Positions 19,106 to 28,692 of a stretch of DNA of 64,000 nucleotides are shown here, one piece after another. The stretch is from Nitratireductor arenosus (GTDB lineage Bacteria > Pseudomonadota > Alphaproteobacteria > Rhizobiales > Rhizobiaceae). The stretch covers positions 417,371 to 481,370 of the forward strand of contig NZ_WPHG01000004.1 in assembly GCF_009742725.1 (NCBI RefSeq). The letters are read 5' to 3'. The position numbers were made by a program, and so were the translations under genes. The notes beneath the pieces were generated by a model, which saw only the letters and a program-made list of their open reading frames with translations, was not told where the DNA came from and did no database searches. Position 1 is the stretch's first letter. The number at the start of each line of letters is the position of its first letter.

Positions 19106-19118
19106 CGAATAAAATTCG
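19106..19118. promoter_or_regulatory. Palindrome upstream of ldtR
   Basis: CGAAT-AAA-ATTCG, a perfect 13-bp inverted repeat about 70 bp before the ldtR start. MarR proteins often bind such sites in their own promoters, so autoregulation is possible. The same sequence was not seen before the transpeptidase gene. Confidence 0.3.
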
Positions 19119-19202
19119 ACTTAAACCTCAGCCTTAACAAGCGATTACGGAGCGGAGATCAAAAGATGCGTTAATTTTGTCTCAATGCGCGCGGCACAAT
19201 TT

Positions 19203-19628
19203 TCAATCAATTCGAGCGTCGCGGCGCTGCAACGCTATACCGACGCGGAATGCCACGTAAAGCAGTGCCACGACCGCATGCGACAGCGCGATCAGCGGTC
19301 TGTCGCCGAACATTTCGGGGAAACCCCAATACATCGCCGTCTCCGTCGCGGCGCAAATGAACCAGATCACCGGCCCCCAGGACGCGGTCATCCACAAGCC
19401 GATACCGGCAAAGGGGAAAAGCACCGACAGCGACACCGACGCCACCTGCCATTCCACGGGCATCGTGTCGAAACGCCACAGCGGCCCGTCATAATAACCG
19501 ATCAGCCGGACCCAATAGGCCACCCCGAACATCAGGCTGTAGGCGGCAACGACGCGCAGGAACCAGGGGAAGGCCGCTTCGACCAGTCCCGGCCGCCAGG
19601 CCGCTGCGTCGACGCCGTCCTCGCTCAC
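19203..19628 (-). CDS. DUF6163-like integral membrane protein
   Basis: A 141-residue protein with about four membrane helices: PWFLRVVAAYSLMFGVAYWV, VSLSVLFPFAGIGLWMTA, SWGPVIWFICAATETAMYWG and LIALSHAVVALLYVAFRVGI. The pattern resembles the uncharacterised family labelled DUF6163 in rhizobia (from memory). GTG at 19626-19628 is chosen because it overlaps the hydrolase stop as GTGA, indicating translational coupling; the longer upstream frame only shadows the hydrolase gene. Function unknown. Confidence 0.75.
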   Translation of the reverse strand: MSEDGVDAAAWRPGLVEAAFPWFLRVVAAYSLMFGVAYWVRLIGYYDGPLWRFDTMPVEWQVASVSLSVLFPFAGIGLWMTASWGPVIWFICAATETAMYWGFPEMFGDRPLIALSHAVVALLYVAFRVGIALQRRDARID

Positions 19629-20668
19629 AGGTCCAGTTCCCGCTCGAGCGGCGCGAAATAGGCGTCGACGACATCTTGCGTCACCGCCTCCAGCGTTGCC
19701 GGCCGCCACACCGGCGTGGCGTCCTTGTCGATGATGGCAGCCCGAATGCCCTCGTAGAAATCGTGACCGGCCAGCATGCGGTTGACGACGCGGAACTCCA
19801 TGCGCATGCACGCGGCCATATCGATTGCCGCGCCCTCGATGATCTGGCGGTGGGTGACACGCAGGCTGGTGGGCGAGCGCCTGGCGATCGTATCCAGCGT
19901 CGCTGCGGCGAAATCCTCGCCGGCCGCCGCGCCCCGGCGCAAGGAGGAGCGCGTTTCATCAAGATCGTCGGGCGCGAAATGGCGGGCAATGGCCTCCAGT
20001 GTGTCGGACGCGGTCTCGCATGGCACCGTTTGCGCGTAGCGCGCGGCGACGGCGTCGGCATCGCCGCTTTCGGCAAGCGCGGTCAGGATTGCCTCGAGAT
20101 CTGCCTGTTGGACCGCGTGGCTTGCAAGCCCGCTCCACACAGCGTCGCCCTGGCGGATGCGGGCGCCGGTCAGACCGAGATAGAGGCCGAAGCGGTCCTT
20201 CAGCCGCGGCAGGATGTAGCTGCCGCCGACGTCGGGGAAAAAACCGATGCCGACCTCCGGCATGGCGAAGACGGCGTTTTCGCTCATCAACCGGTGGCTG
20301 CCGTGGAACGACACGCCGACGCCGCCACCCATGGCGATGCCGTCGACCAGGGCGATATAGGGTTTGGGAAAACGCGCAATGGCGAGGTTGAGACTGTACT
20401 CGTCGGCGAAGAAGTCGACCGGCGGATTGCCGGCGCGTCCGGCCTCGTAGATATGCAGGATATCGCCGCCGGCGGAAAAGGCCCTGCCCTCGGCCTTGAT
20501 GACGACCAGAGCCACCTCAGGGTCGTCGGCCCAGGCGGAGAGCGCCCTTGTGAGCGCCAGCACCATGGCGTGGGTGACCGCGTTCAGCGCCTTGGGGCGC
20601 GTCAGCGTCACCACCCCGGCGGCCCCAAGCCTTTCGAAACGTATCTCCTCGCCGCCGCCGAAATCCAT
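19625..20668 (-). CDS. 3-hydroxyisobutyryl-CoA hydrolase-like enoyl-CoA hydratase/isomerase
   Basis: A 347-residue crotonase-fold protein. The oxyanion-hole segment GRAFSAGGDILHIYEAG (about residues 58-74), YIALVDGIAMGGGVGVSFHG (about 100-119) and FAMPEVGIGFFPDVGGSYIL (about 133-152), with its catalytic Glu and Asp, place it in the HIBCH subgroup rather than among plain enoyl-CoA hydratases. The extra C-terminal helical part (MRMEFRVVNRMLAGHDFYEG) is also HIBCH-like. It would hydrolyse 3-hydroxyisobutyryl-CoA in valine degradation. It overlaps the DUF6163 gene and is divergent from hemB. Confidence 0.88.
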   Translation of the reverse strand: MDFGGGEEIRFERLGAAGVVTLTRPKALNAVTHAMVLALTRALSAWADDPEVALVVIKAEGRAFSAGGDILHIYEAGRAGNPPVDFFADEYSLNLAIARFPKPYIALVDGIAMGGGVGVSFHGSHRLMSENAVFAMPEVGIGFFPDVGGSYILPRLKDRFGLYLGLTGARIRQGDAVWSGLASHAVQQADLEAILTALAESGDADAVAARYAQTVPCETASDTLEAIARHFAPDDLDETRSSLRRGAAAGEDFAAATLDTIARRSPTSLRVTHRQIIEGAAIDMAACMRMEFRVVNRMLAGHDFYEGIRAAIIDKDATPVWRPATLEAVTQDVVDAYFAPLERELDL

Positions 20669-20878
20669 GCCGATCGTCCTTCGCGTCGTCTCCGCTGCAA
20701 GGTCGTCGCACCGCTCGATCCGGCCGGCCTTACCCGATGCCGAGGCTTATGCGGCGACCGCCCCGGCGTCAATCTCGCCGGTGACAAAGCCGGCGGCAAG
20801 GCTCTCACGCCGGGCTTTGAGCGGTGCCGCGGCCATGCTATCCCTCGCGCAGATTCCGCCCCCGACATGGAGTGCGCC

Positions 20879-21913
20879 ATGAACCGCATGTTTGGCGACA
20901 GAAAGATCGGCGCGCGCAGCGTCGACGAGATCACCGCGAGCCGGCGTCTGCGGCGCTTGCGCAAGGCCGACTGGTCGCGCCGCATGGTGCGCGAGAGCCG
21001 GTTGTCGGTCGACGACCTGATCTGGCCCATCTTCGTCATCGAAGGCGAAAACCGGCGCGAGGAAATCGCCGCCATGCCCGGCGTCTACCGCATGACGCTC
21101 GACCTGGCGGTCGCGCAGGTGGAAGAAGCGGCGAAACTCGGCATCCCGGCGATCGCCACCTTCCCCAATATCGAGCGCGGCCTGCGCGACCAGACCGGCT
21201 CGCACATCCTCGACGCAGACAACATCCTCAACAAGGCGAGCCGGGCGATCAAGCAGGCGGTGCCGGAGATCGGCATCATCACCGACGCCGCGCTGGACCC
21301 GTTCACCGATCACGGTCATGACGGCATCCTGCGCGAGGGCGTCATCGTCAACGACGAATCGGTCGCGCAAATCGCCGAGGCGGCGGTGCTGCAGGCGGCG
21401 AGCGGCGCCGACGTGATCGCACCGTCGGACATGATGGACGGGCGCATCGGCGCGGTGCGCGACGCGCTCGACGCCAACGGCTTCCAGGACGTGGCGATCA
21501 TGTCCTACGCGACCAAGTTCGCCTCGTCCTTCTACGGACCCTATCGCGAGGCGGTCGGAACGGCCGGCCTGCTCCAGGGCGACAAGCAGACCTACTATAT
21601 CGACCATGCCAATTCCGACGAGGCGATGCGCGAGGCCGAGCAGGATCTCGCCGAAGGCGCCGACATGATCATGGTCAAGCCCGGCCTGCCCTATCTCGAC
21701 ATCGTCCACCGGCTGAAGGACGCGTTCGCCGTGCCAACGTTTGCCTACCAGGTGTCGGGCGAATACGCGATGATCAAGGCGGCGGGCGCCAATGGCTGGA
21801 TCGACGAAGACCGCGCGATGATGGAATCGCTGCTGTGCCTCAAGCGCGCCGGCTGCGACGGCATCCTGACCTATTTCGCGCCGCAGGTGGCGCGGGTGCT
21901 TTCGGAAAGATGA
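20879..21913 (+). CDS. hemB: Delta-aminolevulinic acid dehydratase (porphobilinogen synthase)
   Basis: A 344-residue enzyme that condenses two 5-aminolevulinates to porphobilinogen in haem synthesis. The Schiff-base lysines lie in MSYATKFASSFYGPYR and MIMVKPGLPYLDI; DVIAPSDMMDGRIGAVRDAL is the family signature. The start MNRMFGDRK is preceded by GGAG; an ATG four codons earlier (20867) is possible. A much longer open frame upstream is a shadow of the divergent hydrolase gene. Confidence 0.97.
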   Translation: MNRMFGDRKIGARSVDEITASRRLRRLRKADWSRRMVRESRLSVDDLIWPIFVIEGENRREEIAAMPGVYRMTLDLAVAQVEEAAKLGIPAIATFPNIERGLRDQTGSHILDADNILNKASRAIKQAVPEIGIITDAALDPFTDHGHDGILREGVIVNDESVAQIAEAAVLQAASGADVIAPSDMMDGRIGAVRDALDANGFQDVAIMSYATKFASSFYGPYREAVGTAGLLQGDKQTYYIDHANSDEAMREAEQDLAEGADMIMVKPGLPYLDIVHRLKDAFAVPTFAYQVSGEYAMIKAAGANGWIDEDRAMMESLLCLKRAGCDGILTYFAPQVARVLSER

Positions 21914-21965
21914 TGGCGGCGACAGGGTTTTCGTCAGACGCTGCGATGCGACGAGGCGCGGCCCG

Positions 21966-22322
21966 ATGAGCGCGGCGCGTCTGCTCGTCCTGGCGGCGGG
22001 ACTGATCGGCGCCGCAGGCGTGGCGCTGTCGGCGGCCGCCGCGCATGCGGGTGGCGGCAATGTGGCGACCGCGGCGCAGTTCCTGCTTTTTCACGCCCCT
22101 GCCCTGCTCGCACTGGGGCTTTTTTCGCATTCACGATTGTCCCGCGTGGCCGGGCTGGTGCTTCTTGCCGGACTTTTGCTGTTTTCCGGCGACCTGCTCA
22201 TCCGGCATTATGCCGACACCCGGCTTTTCGCGATGGCCGCGCCGGCGGGCGGGACGCTGATGATCCTCGGCTGGCTGGGCGTCGCCGGCTCGGCCCTGCG
22301 CCGGCCGCGCGGCGCCGACTGA
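21966..22322 (+). CDS. DUF423-family small membrane protein
   Basis: A 118-residue protein with four hydrophobic helices: LLVLAAGLIGAAGVALSAAAA, FLLFHAPALLALGLFSH, LVLLAGLLLFSGDLLI and APAGGTLMILGWLGVAGSAL. The pattern AAHAG..A..FLLFHAPALL and LFSGDL matches DUF423 (YgdD-like), a family without known function. It lies 52 bp after hemB on the same strand and may be co-transcribed with it. Confidence 0.82.
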   Translation: MSAARLLVLAAGLIGAAGVALSAAAAHAGGGNVATAAQFLLFHAPALLALGLFSHSRLSRVAGLVLLAGLLLFSGDLLIRHYADTRLFAMAAPAGGTLMILGWLGVAGSALRRPRGAD

Positions 22323-22413
22323 CGACCCTCACCCACGCAATTCTTGATTTCAGCCGGACAATCCCCATCTCCGACAGGCAGGCGGACAAGACCACCGCCC
22401 AAGAAAGGACAGG

Positions 22414-22884
22414 ATGAGCGACAATATTCTCAACGGCGGTATTCTGGCCCCGCGTCTCGACGACTGGCGCGTCTACGACGGCGTGCGCACGCGCCGGGTC
22501 TTCGCCTTCCTGCTCGACTATCTGTTCATCGGCCTGCTTGTGATCCCGTTCGCAGTACTGGTGTTTTTGCTCGGCGTATTGACGCTCGGACTGGGCTGGG
22601 CGCTGTTCGGCGTTTTAGGCCCGATCGTGGCGCTGATCTATATCTGGAGCACGCTCGGCGGCGCGAAGCAGGCCACGCCCGGCATGCAGTTGATGAGCTT
22701 GCGCCTGGAGCGGCTCGACGAACGCCCGGTCGACGGTCTTCTGGCCGTGGTCCATACGGTGCTTTTTTGGGCCGGCAACGCGATCCTGACGCCGCTCGTC
22801 CTGCTCGTCACACTGTTTGTCGACCGCAAACGCACCCTGCACGACCTTTTGCTCGGCACGGTGGTAACACGCGCCGACCGCTAG
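22414..22884 (+). CDS. RDD-family membrane protein
   Basis: A 156-residue protein with the RDD signature modified to RRVFAFLLDYLFIG (about 29-42), helices VIPFAVLVFLLGVL and ALFGVLGPIVALIYIW, and the C-terminal FVDRKRTLHDLLLGTVVTR. RDD proteins are small integral membrane proteins; some have been linked to ion or compatible-solute exchange, but no role can be assigned here. An AAAGGACAGG ribosome site precedes the ATG. Confidence 0.85.
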   Translation: MSDNILNGGILAPRLDDWRVYDGVRTRRVFAFLLDYLFIGLLVIPFAVLVFLLGVLTLGLGWALFGVLGPIVALIYIWSTLGGAKQATPGMQLMSLRLERLDERPVDGLLAVVHTVLFWAGNAILTPLVLLVTLFVDRKRTLHDLLLGTVVTRADR

Positions 22885-23011
22885 CCAAGCGCGCCGCGTT
22901 CAAGCTCCATTCAATTTTTCTGATCATAGTTCGGCTTGGCAAAGTCCAAGAAACGGTTGACGTTTTGCGCGCGCCGTCCAAGCTATGGGCTGCTCGCAGA
23001 TAGCGGAAACC

Positions 23012-23776
23012 ATGACGCAGCATCCGACCCAATCGCCGCAGTTCTTCCTGACCGCGCCATCGCCATGCCCCTATATCGAGGGGCAGTTCGAGCGCAAAGT
23101 GTTCACGCATCTGGTTGGAGAAAAGGCGCCGGAACTCAACGACCTGCTCACGCAGGGCGGTTTCCGCCGCTCGCAGAACATCGCCTACCGGCCCGCCTGC
23201 GAAACCTGCAGGGCCTGCGTGTCGGTGCGCATCCGGGCTGAGGAATTCCGGCCGTCGAAGAATATGAAGCGGGTAACGCAGAAAAACGCCGACCTGATCG
23301 GCGCAGTGCACGACGCCGAACCCACAACCGAGCAATATTCGCTGTTTCGCGCCTATCTCGACGCCCGCCACCGCAAGGGTGGCATGTCGGACATGACGGT
23401 GCTCGACTACGCCATGATGGTCGAGGACACCCATGTCGACACCAAGATCATCGAATATCGCCGCCGCGGCCCGGACAGTTTCATCACCGGCACCGGCCAG
23501 GGCGCGCTGATCGCGGTGGCGCTGTCGGACACCATGGCCGACGGGTTGTCGATGGTCTATTCGTTCTACGACCCGGCCCAGGAGGAGCGTTCGCTCGGCA
23601 CCTACATGATCCTCGACCACATCGCGCGGGCGCGCACGGCCGGACTGCCCCACGTCTATCTCGGTTATTGGGTCCACGGTTCGCAGAAAATGGCCTACAA
23701 GATCCGCTTCCAGCCACAGGAGCATCTCGGTCCGAAAGGATGGGAGCGTTACGAAGCGACGGACAATGGCGGATAA
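23012..23776 (+). CDS. bpt: Aspartate/glutamate leucyltransferase (arginyltransferase family)
   Basis: A 254-residue Bpt/ATE-family enzyme that adds leucine from tRNA to proteins with N-terminal Asp or Glu, marking them for ClpS/ClpAP. The N-terminal domain has [17 protein letters not shown] and the Cys motif [16 protein letters not shown]; the C-terminal GNAT-like domain has [21 protein letters not shown] residues ([18 protein letters not shown]) and [18 protein letters not shown]. The start MTQHPTQ follows a GCGGAA site; an upstream in-frame ATG at 22985 is less likely. Confidence 0.93.
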   Translation: MTQHPTQSPQFFLTAPSPCPYIEGQFERKVFTHLVGEKAPELNDLLTQGGFRRSQNIAYRPACETCRACVSVRIRAEEFRPSKNMKRVTQKNADLIGAVHDAEPTTEQYSLFRAYLDARHRKGGMSDMTVLDYAMMVEDTHVDTKIIEYRRRGPDSFITGTGQGALIAVALSDTMADGLSMVYSFYDPAQEERSLGTYMILDHIARARTAGLPHVYLGYWVHGSQKMAYKIRFQPQEHLGPKGWERYEATDNGG

Positions 23777-23937
23777 CGCCGTGACAGCCACGATCCAGCC
23801 CGCGAAACCGCCGCCCCGCCTGGCCCAATCGAAGCGCTGAAACACTTGTCGCGCCCGGCCGGGTAGTATGATGCCGAAACCTGACTAAGGTCCCCGCAAA
23901 TCACGCTTTTTTTCCAATCGAATCCGCCGGACCCGCC

Positions 23938-24837
23938 ATGACCGCTTCCAACAGCAACCACACCAAGGGCCTTTTGATCACCACGATCGGCGGTATGACG
24001 CTGACCATCGACATCCCGTTGATCCGGCTCGCCGACGGCGACGCGTGGTCGATCCTGATGTTGCGCACCGGCACGACGGTCGCCGCGTCGCTCACCATCT
24101 GGTTGGCGTGGCGGATGCTGCGCGGCAACGCGCCGGCCCTGATTCCCGGCCGGGCCGGCCTGATGGTGGCGGCGCTCTACGCGGCCTCCTCGGTGACGTT
24201 CATCATGGCCGTCTACAACACCGCGACCGCCAATCTCGTCTTCCTGCTGGCCTTCAACACCATGTTCGCCGCGCTGCTGTCATGGCTGTTCCTGAAGGAA
24301 CGCCCACGCCCGGCGACGCTGATCGCCATGGCGCTGATGCTCACCGGCATGCTGATCATCGTCTATGACGGCATCGGCACGGGCAATCTGGTCGGCGACA
24401 TGTTCGCGCTCGCCTCGGCCTTCATATTGGCAACCGCGATCACGATTTCACGGGCGACCGGCAAGGATATGGGCTTTACCGCGCTGGTGGCGGTGTTGCT
24501 GCCGTTCGTGATTTCCGTGTTCATGGTCGCCAAGACCGGCTATCGGGTCGAGGCGCCGTGGTGGATCCTGTTCAACGGCGCCGTCATCATGCCGATCTCG
24601 TTCTTCTGCCTGGCGACCGGACCGAAATATATCTCCGGTCCGGAGGTGGCGATGTTCTATCTTCTGGAGACGGTGCTCGCGCCGGTCTGGGTGTGGATGA
24701 TCTTCGCTGAGGTGCCGACCGCGGCCTCGATGACCGGCGGCGCGATCCTGGTCGTCACGCTGATCGCGCATTCCCTGTGGCAGTTGCACGACGGCCGGCG
24801 CCGGCGGGCCGCCCTGGCGGTGCGACACCCGGCCTGA
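23938..24837 (+). CDS. DMT-superfamily transporter (EamA-type)
   Basis: A 299-residue protein with ten hydrophobic helices in two EamA halves. Features include the first-half end AFNTMFAALLSWLFLKERPR (about residues 104-123), typical of EamA, and the second-half SGPEVAMFYLLETVLAPVWV. It would export or import a small metabolite; the substrate is not deducible. It is monocistronic, converging on ppk2 with only 17 bp between the stops. Confidence 0.88.
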   Translation: MTASNSNHTKGLLITTIGGMTLTIDIPLIRLADGDAWSILMLRTGTTVAASLTIWLAWRMLRGNAPALIPGRAGLMVAALYAASSVTFIMAVYNTATANLVFLLAFNTMFAALLSWLFLKERPRPATLIAMALMLTGMLIIVYDGIGTGNLVGDMFALASAFILATAITISRATGKDMGFTALVAVLLPFVISVFMVAKTGYRVEAPWWILFNGAVIMPISFFCLATGPKYISGPEVAMFYLLETVLAPVWVWMIFAEVPTAASMTGGAILVVTLIAHSLWQLHDGRRRRAALAVRHPA

Positions 24838-24854
24838 GCGGCCGGGCCGGCGCT

Positions 24855-25823
24855 TCAGTACTTCTGCGGCACGTAGAGTTCGGGCGGCAGTACCTTGCGC
24901 TCATATTCGGGATTGAAAACGCGTTCCGGCAGCGCGATCTCCTCGTGCGGCACCGGCTCGTAGGGCACCTGGTTGAGCAGGTGGTCGATGCAATTCAGCC
25001 GCGCCCGTTTTTTGTCGTTACCCTCGACGATGTACCAGGGCGCCTCGGGGACGTTGGTGCGGGCAAACATCTCCTCCTTGGCCTTGGTATAATCTTCCCA
25101 GCGCACCCGGCTCTGCAGGTCCATCGGCGAGAGTTTCCACTGCTTCATCGGGTCGTGGATGCGCATCAGGAAGCGCATCTGCTGTTCCTCGTCGGTGATC
25201 GAAAACCAGTATTTGACCAGCATGATGCCGGAGCGCAGCAGCATGCGCTCGAATTCCGGCACGTCGCGGAAGAATTCCTCGACCTGGTCGGGCGTGGCAA
25301 AACCCATCACCCGCTCAACGCCGGCGCGGTTGTACCAGGAGCGGTCGAACAGGACGATCTCGCCGCCAGCCGGCAGGTGCGGCACGTAACGCTGGAAATA
25401 CCATTGCGAGGTCTCGCGCTCGGTCGGCGCCGGCAGCGCGACCACTCTGGCGATGCGCGGATTGAGACGCTGGGTGATGCGTTTTATGACGCCGCCCTTA
25501 CCGGCCGAATCGCGCCCCTCGAAGATCACGACGATCTTCTTCTTATGATGCGCGACCCAGTCCTGCAGCTTGATCAGTTCCGACTGGAGCCGGATCAGTT
25601 CGCGGAAATAGGTAAGCCGGTCGATCGTGTCGGGATGGGCCTTCCTGTAGACCTTGCGGATTTCCAGCGACAGAGCCGGCTCCGACAATTCCAGCTCGTA
25701 ATCCTCGTCGAGCGTGTCGGCGAGCTCGGCCTCGAGCCAGTCCTTGCCGCCATCGTTCCTGTCCATCGCGTCCCTCATATTCTCCCACGTCGCGAGCCGC
25801 GCCGGCGGCGGTCGCGCTTTCAT
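24855..25823 (-). CDS. ppk2: Polyphosphate kinase 2
   Basis: A 322-residue PPK2-family protein with one kinase domain: Walker A FEGRDSAGKGGVIKRITQ (about 99-116), the lid with ETSQWYFQRYVPHLPAGG, Walker B VLFDRSWYNRAGVERVMGF, and WKLSPMDLQSRVRWEDYT. Such enzymes use polyphosphate to phosphorylate nucleotides. By residue pattern it is a class I type, but ADP versus GDP preference cannot be read. Later starts at MRDAMDRN or MDRND are possible. It is the third phosphate-polymer enzyme of the window besides PPK1 and PPX. Confidence 0.94.
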   Translation of the reverse strand: MKARPPPARLATWENMRDAMDRNDGGKDWLEAELADTLDEDYELELSEPALSLEIRKVYRKAHPDTIDRLTYFRELIRLQSELIKLQDWVAHHKKKIVVIFEGRDSAGKGGVIKRITQRLNPRIARVVALPAPTERETSQWYFQRYVPHLPAGGEIVLFDRSWYNRAGVERVMGFATPDQVEEFFRDVPEFERMLLRSGIMLVKYWFSITDEEQQMRFLMRIHDPMKQWKLSPMDLQSRVRWEDYTKAKEEMFARTNVPEAPWYIVEGNDKKRARLNCIDHLLNQVPYEPVPHEEIALPERVFNPEYERKVLPPELYVPQKY

Positions 25824-25883
25824 ACGCTACCGCAGAGACCTAACCGGCACCAATGACGGAATTATTGCAGCCGTGTCCGGCAG

Positions 25884-27503
25884 TCAGGACGAGGCCAAGG
25901 CCTGCCGGTCGAGTTTGCCCGTCCCGGTCTTCGGCAATTCGGCGACGAATTCGACGATGCGCGGATATTTGTGGGGCGCAAGCGCCGCCTTGACGTGGTC
26001 TTGCAGAAGGCGGACCTCATCGTCATCGCCATCGACCCCCGCTCGCAGGCACACGATCGCTCGCAGGCTCATGCGGCGGTCAGCAAGCCGGTGCGCCAGC
26101 ACGGCGCATTCATGCACATGCGCATGTTCGTTCAGGCAACGCTCGACTTCGAGCGGCCACACCCACTGCCCGGAGACCTTGATCAGATCGTCGGCACGGC
26201 CTTGAAAATAGAAGAACCCGTCACGTTCGACAAAACGGTCGCCGGTATAGATCCAGTCGCCGCGCATGGTTTCGGCGGTCTTGTCCGGCCGGTTCCAGTA
26301 GCACGGCGCCGAGGAGGTGCCGCGCACCCACATAACCCCCTCCCTGCCCGGGCCAACCTGGCGGCCGTCGGCGTCGCGCAAGACGACCTCGTAGCCCGGC
26401 ACCGCGCGGCCCGCCGCGCCGAGCCGCTGCTCGCTTTTGCCGTTCGACAAATAGATATGCAGGATTTCCGTCGAACCGAGCCCTTCGACCGCGGCCAGGC
26501 CGGTCAGCGTCTCCCAAGCCGCGTGAATATCCTGCGAAAGGGTCTCGGCGGCCGAGATCGACAGGCGCAGTGAGGACAGGTCGCGGCTTTCGACGCCGGC
26601 GGCACGGCAAAGCGCGGTGTAGAGCGTCGGCAGGCCGAAAAAGACGCTCGGCCGGTATGCTTCGATCATGTCGAGCACCCGGTCGGGATCCGGCCGGCCG
26701 GGCAGCAAAAGCGTGGTCGCGCCAACGGCGAAGGGAAAGGTGAAGGCGTTGCCGAACCCGTAGGCGAAGAAGATTTTCGGTACCGAAAAGCAGATATCGG
26801 CGGGTTTCAGCCGCAGGATGGTACTGGCATAGGATTGCTGGGTATAGGCCATGTCGTGATGGAGATGGACGATACCTTTCGGCCGCCCGGTCGAGCCGGA
26901 GGAATACATCCAAAATGCCATGTCGTCGGGCCCGGTGTCGGCGCAGTCGAGCGTTGCCGGCCGGCCGGCCAGGAACGCCGCGGCCTCGACCATCGGCCCG
27001 ACACCGACCGGCGCGTCACCGTTCACCACAACGACACGCTCAATCGCGCTGCCGGATACGGCTTCGGCGCCGAACCGGTTGGCGAAGGCCGCCTCGCAGA
27101 CAACAATGCGCGCGCCGGAATCGGCCAGGTAGAAGGCAAGCAGATCGGTGTTGCTGGCGGTGTTCAGCAGCACCGGCACGAAGCCTGCCCTGACCGCGCC
27201 GAAAAAGGCAGCCGGATAGGCCGGCGTGTCGTCGAGAAACAGCGCGATGCGCGCACCACGCTCAAGACCGAAGCCGGCAAACGCGTTGCCCCAACGCGCG
27301 GCCTCGGCGCAAAGCTGGCGATAGCTCAGCGTCCCAGCCGGACCAATCACCGCCGGCCTGTCGGGGCCCCGGTCGAGATTGTCGAACAGGATGGCGCTGC
27401 AATTGGCGTGGCGCGACTTGTCGAAGCCGATTTCGCGCGCGCCCGGCGTGTCGCCGACGGGATCGGCGAGCGGAGCATGCGCTGGCGATCCGTTCCCAGT
27501 CAT
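25884..27503 (-). CDS. Benzoate-CoA ligase family aryl-CoA synthetase
   Basis: A 539-residue adenylate-forming enzyme. The AMP-binding loop is FWMYSSGSTGRPKGIVHLHH (about 175-195), then STEILHIYLSN, the hinge GDRFVERDGFFYFQGRADDL and the catalytic Lys in LPKTGTGKLDRQALA near the C-terminus. The segment NCSAILFDNLDRGPDRPAV and the overall pattern fit benzoate-, 2-aminobenzoate- and 4-hydroxybenzoate-CoA ligases. Its ATG overlaps the hydroxylase stop by 4 bp, so both are made together. From that pairing the substrate is probably salicylate or another ortho-substituted benzoate (inference). Confidence 0.9.
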   Translation of the reverse strand: MTGNGSPAHAPLADPVGDTPGAREIGFDKSRHANCSAILFDNLDRGPDRPAVIGPAGTLSYRQLCAEAARWGNAFAGFGLERGARIALFLDDTPAYPAAFFGAVRAGFVPVLLNTASNTDLLAFYLADSGARIVVCEAAFANRFGAEAVSGSAIERVVVVNGDAPVGVGPMVEAAAFLAGRPATLDCADTGPDDMAFWMYSSGSTGRPKGIVHLHHDMAYTQQSYASTILRLKPADICFSVPKIFFAYGFGNAFTFPFAVGATTLLLPGRPDPDRVLDMIEAYRPSVFFGLPTLYTALCRAAGVESRDLSSLRLSISAAETLSQDIHAAWETLTGLAAVEGLGSTEILHIYLSNGKSEQRLGAAGRAVPGYEVVLRDADGRQVGPGREGVMWVRGTSSAPCYWNRPDKTAETMRGDWIYTGDRFVERDGFFYFQGRADDLIKVSGQWVWPLEVERCLNEHAHVHECAVLAHRLADRRMSLRAIVCLRAGVDGDDDEVRLLQDHVKAALAPHKYPRIVEFVAELPKTGTGKLDRQALASS

Positions 27504-28642
27504 CGTGCCTCTCCACTGGAATCCTCGTAGCGACGCATGAAATCAGGCGACAGTCGGCGCAGCCGTTCCATGTCGACCCGGCCCGAACGGGTGATGTAGT
27601 CGAAGGCGAAATCGAGCGGGGCGTGCGCCATCTTGTCGGGGAAACGATCGTACCAGGCGGCCGACATATTTGCCGCCTCGACGATCTTTTTCGCGATCGG
27701 CTGGCGCGCGGCCTGGAAAGCGGCAAGCCCCTCCCCCAGCGCGTCATGCGCGCAGAGCGCCCTGACCAGGGCGATCGCGTCCTCCATGGCGAGCCGGGTG
27801 CCCGAGCCGACCGAAAAATGTGCCGTATGAGCGGCGTCGCCCAGGAGCACACGGTTGCCGGCGACCCAGTTTTCGCACCACAGGCGTGGAAAGCGACGCC
27901 AGAGCGAACGGTTGGTGAGAAGCGGCGCGCCACCGAGCGTGTCGGCAAAGATATCGGCGCACTGGCGCGCCGAGGCCGCCTCGTCCATCTCCGCAAAGCC
28001 GTAAGCGTCGAAGGTCGCCGGGTCGCATTCGACGATGAAGGTGCTGCGGCCGGGCGCATAGCGATAGTGGTGCGCGTTGAGCGTGCCTTTGTCGGTGTGC
28101 AGGAATGTCTGGGTCAGCGTCTCGAAGGCACGCTCGGCGCCGAACCAGGCGAAGTGGTTTTCGAAATGGCCCCATGCCGGGGCGAAAACGGTCTCCGCGC
28201 TTGCCCGTACGAGGGAATTCAGCCCATCCGCGCCGATGACGAGATCGCCGTCAAGCGCCTGCAGACTGTCGAGTGGGCATCCATAGGCAAACTCCGCCCC
28301 GGCCGCTCGCGCCCTGCGTTGGAGAATGTCGAGCAGTTCGAGGCGGCCGATAGCGGCGAAACCGATGCCGTCGAGCAGCACCGTCTCGCCGCGATGGACA
28401 AGCGTCATGTTGCGCCAGCGCTGCATGCGCGGCGTCACCAGATCGTGCGTTTGAGGATCGTCGGCGCGCAGGAAGTCGAGCGCCTGGTCGGAAAACACCA
28501 CGCCGAAGCCAAAGGTCGCGTGCGGCGGATTCTGCTCCCATACCCGCACGCGGCAACCGGGCATCGCTTCGCGGATCAGGATCGCGGCGTAGAGCCCGGC
28601 CGGTCCGGCTCCGACAATGTCGACCAACGACAAGGCTACCAA
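27500..28642 (-). CDS. FAD-dependent aryl-CoA hydroxylase (salicylyl-CoA 5-hydroxylase-like)
   Basis: A 380-residue group A flavin monooxygenase. It has the FAD motif VDIVGAGPAGLYAAILI (residues 7-23), DLVIGADGLNSLVR, and the second FAD motif GNRVLLGDAAHTAHFSVGSG followed by TRLAMEDAIALV. This last pattern and the WEQNPPHATFGFGVVFSD start are those of the monooxygenase half of 2-aminobenzoyl-CoA monooxygenase/reductase and of salicylyl-CoA 5-hydroxylase (SdgC). Here it stands alone without the reductase half. It probably hydroxylates the CoA ester made by the adjacent ligase. An in-frame GTG/ATG choice at 28642 is unambiguous. Confidence 0.85.
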   Translation of the reverse strand: MVALSLVDIVGAGPAGLYAAILIREAMPGCRVRVWEQNPPHATFGFGVVFSDQALDFLRADDPQTHDLVTPRMQRWRNMTLVHRGETVLLDGIGFAAIGRLELLDILQRRARAAGAEFAYGCPLDSLQALDGDLVIGADGLNSLVRASAETVFAPAWGHFENHFAWFGAERAFETLTQTFLHTDKGTLNAHHYRYAPGRSTFIVECDPATFDAYGFAEMDEAASARQCADIFADTLGGAPLLTNRSLWRRFPRLWCENWVAGNRVLLGDAAHTAHFSVGSGTRLAMEDAIALVRALCAHDALGEGLAAFQAARQPIAKKIVEAANMSAAWYDRFPDKMAHAPLDFAFDYITRSGRVDMERLRRLSPDFMRRYEDSSGEAR

Positions 28643-28692
28643 ACGCGCCTCCCTTCATGCTTAGTGCGGGTGACAGCCTACAAACTTTCTCG

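Noticed and set aside
19676..20878. Long N-terminal extension of hemB
   Set aside because: It reads across the divergent hydrolase gene; HemB has its conserved start at MNRMFGDRK.
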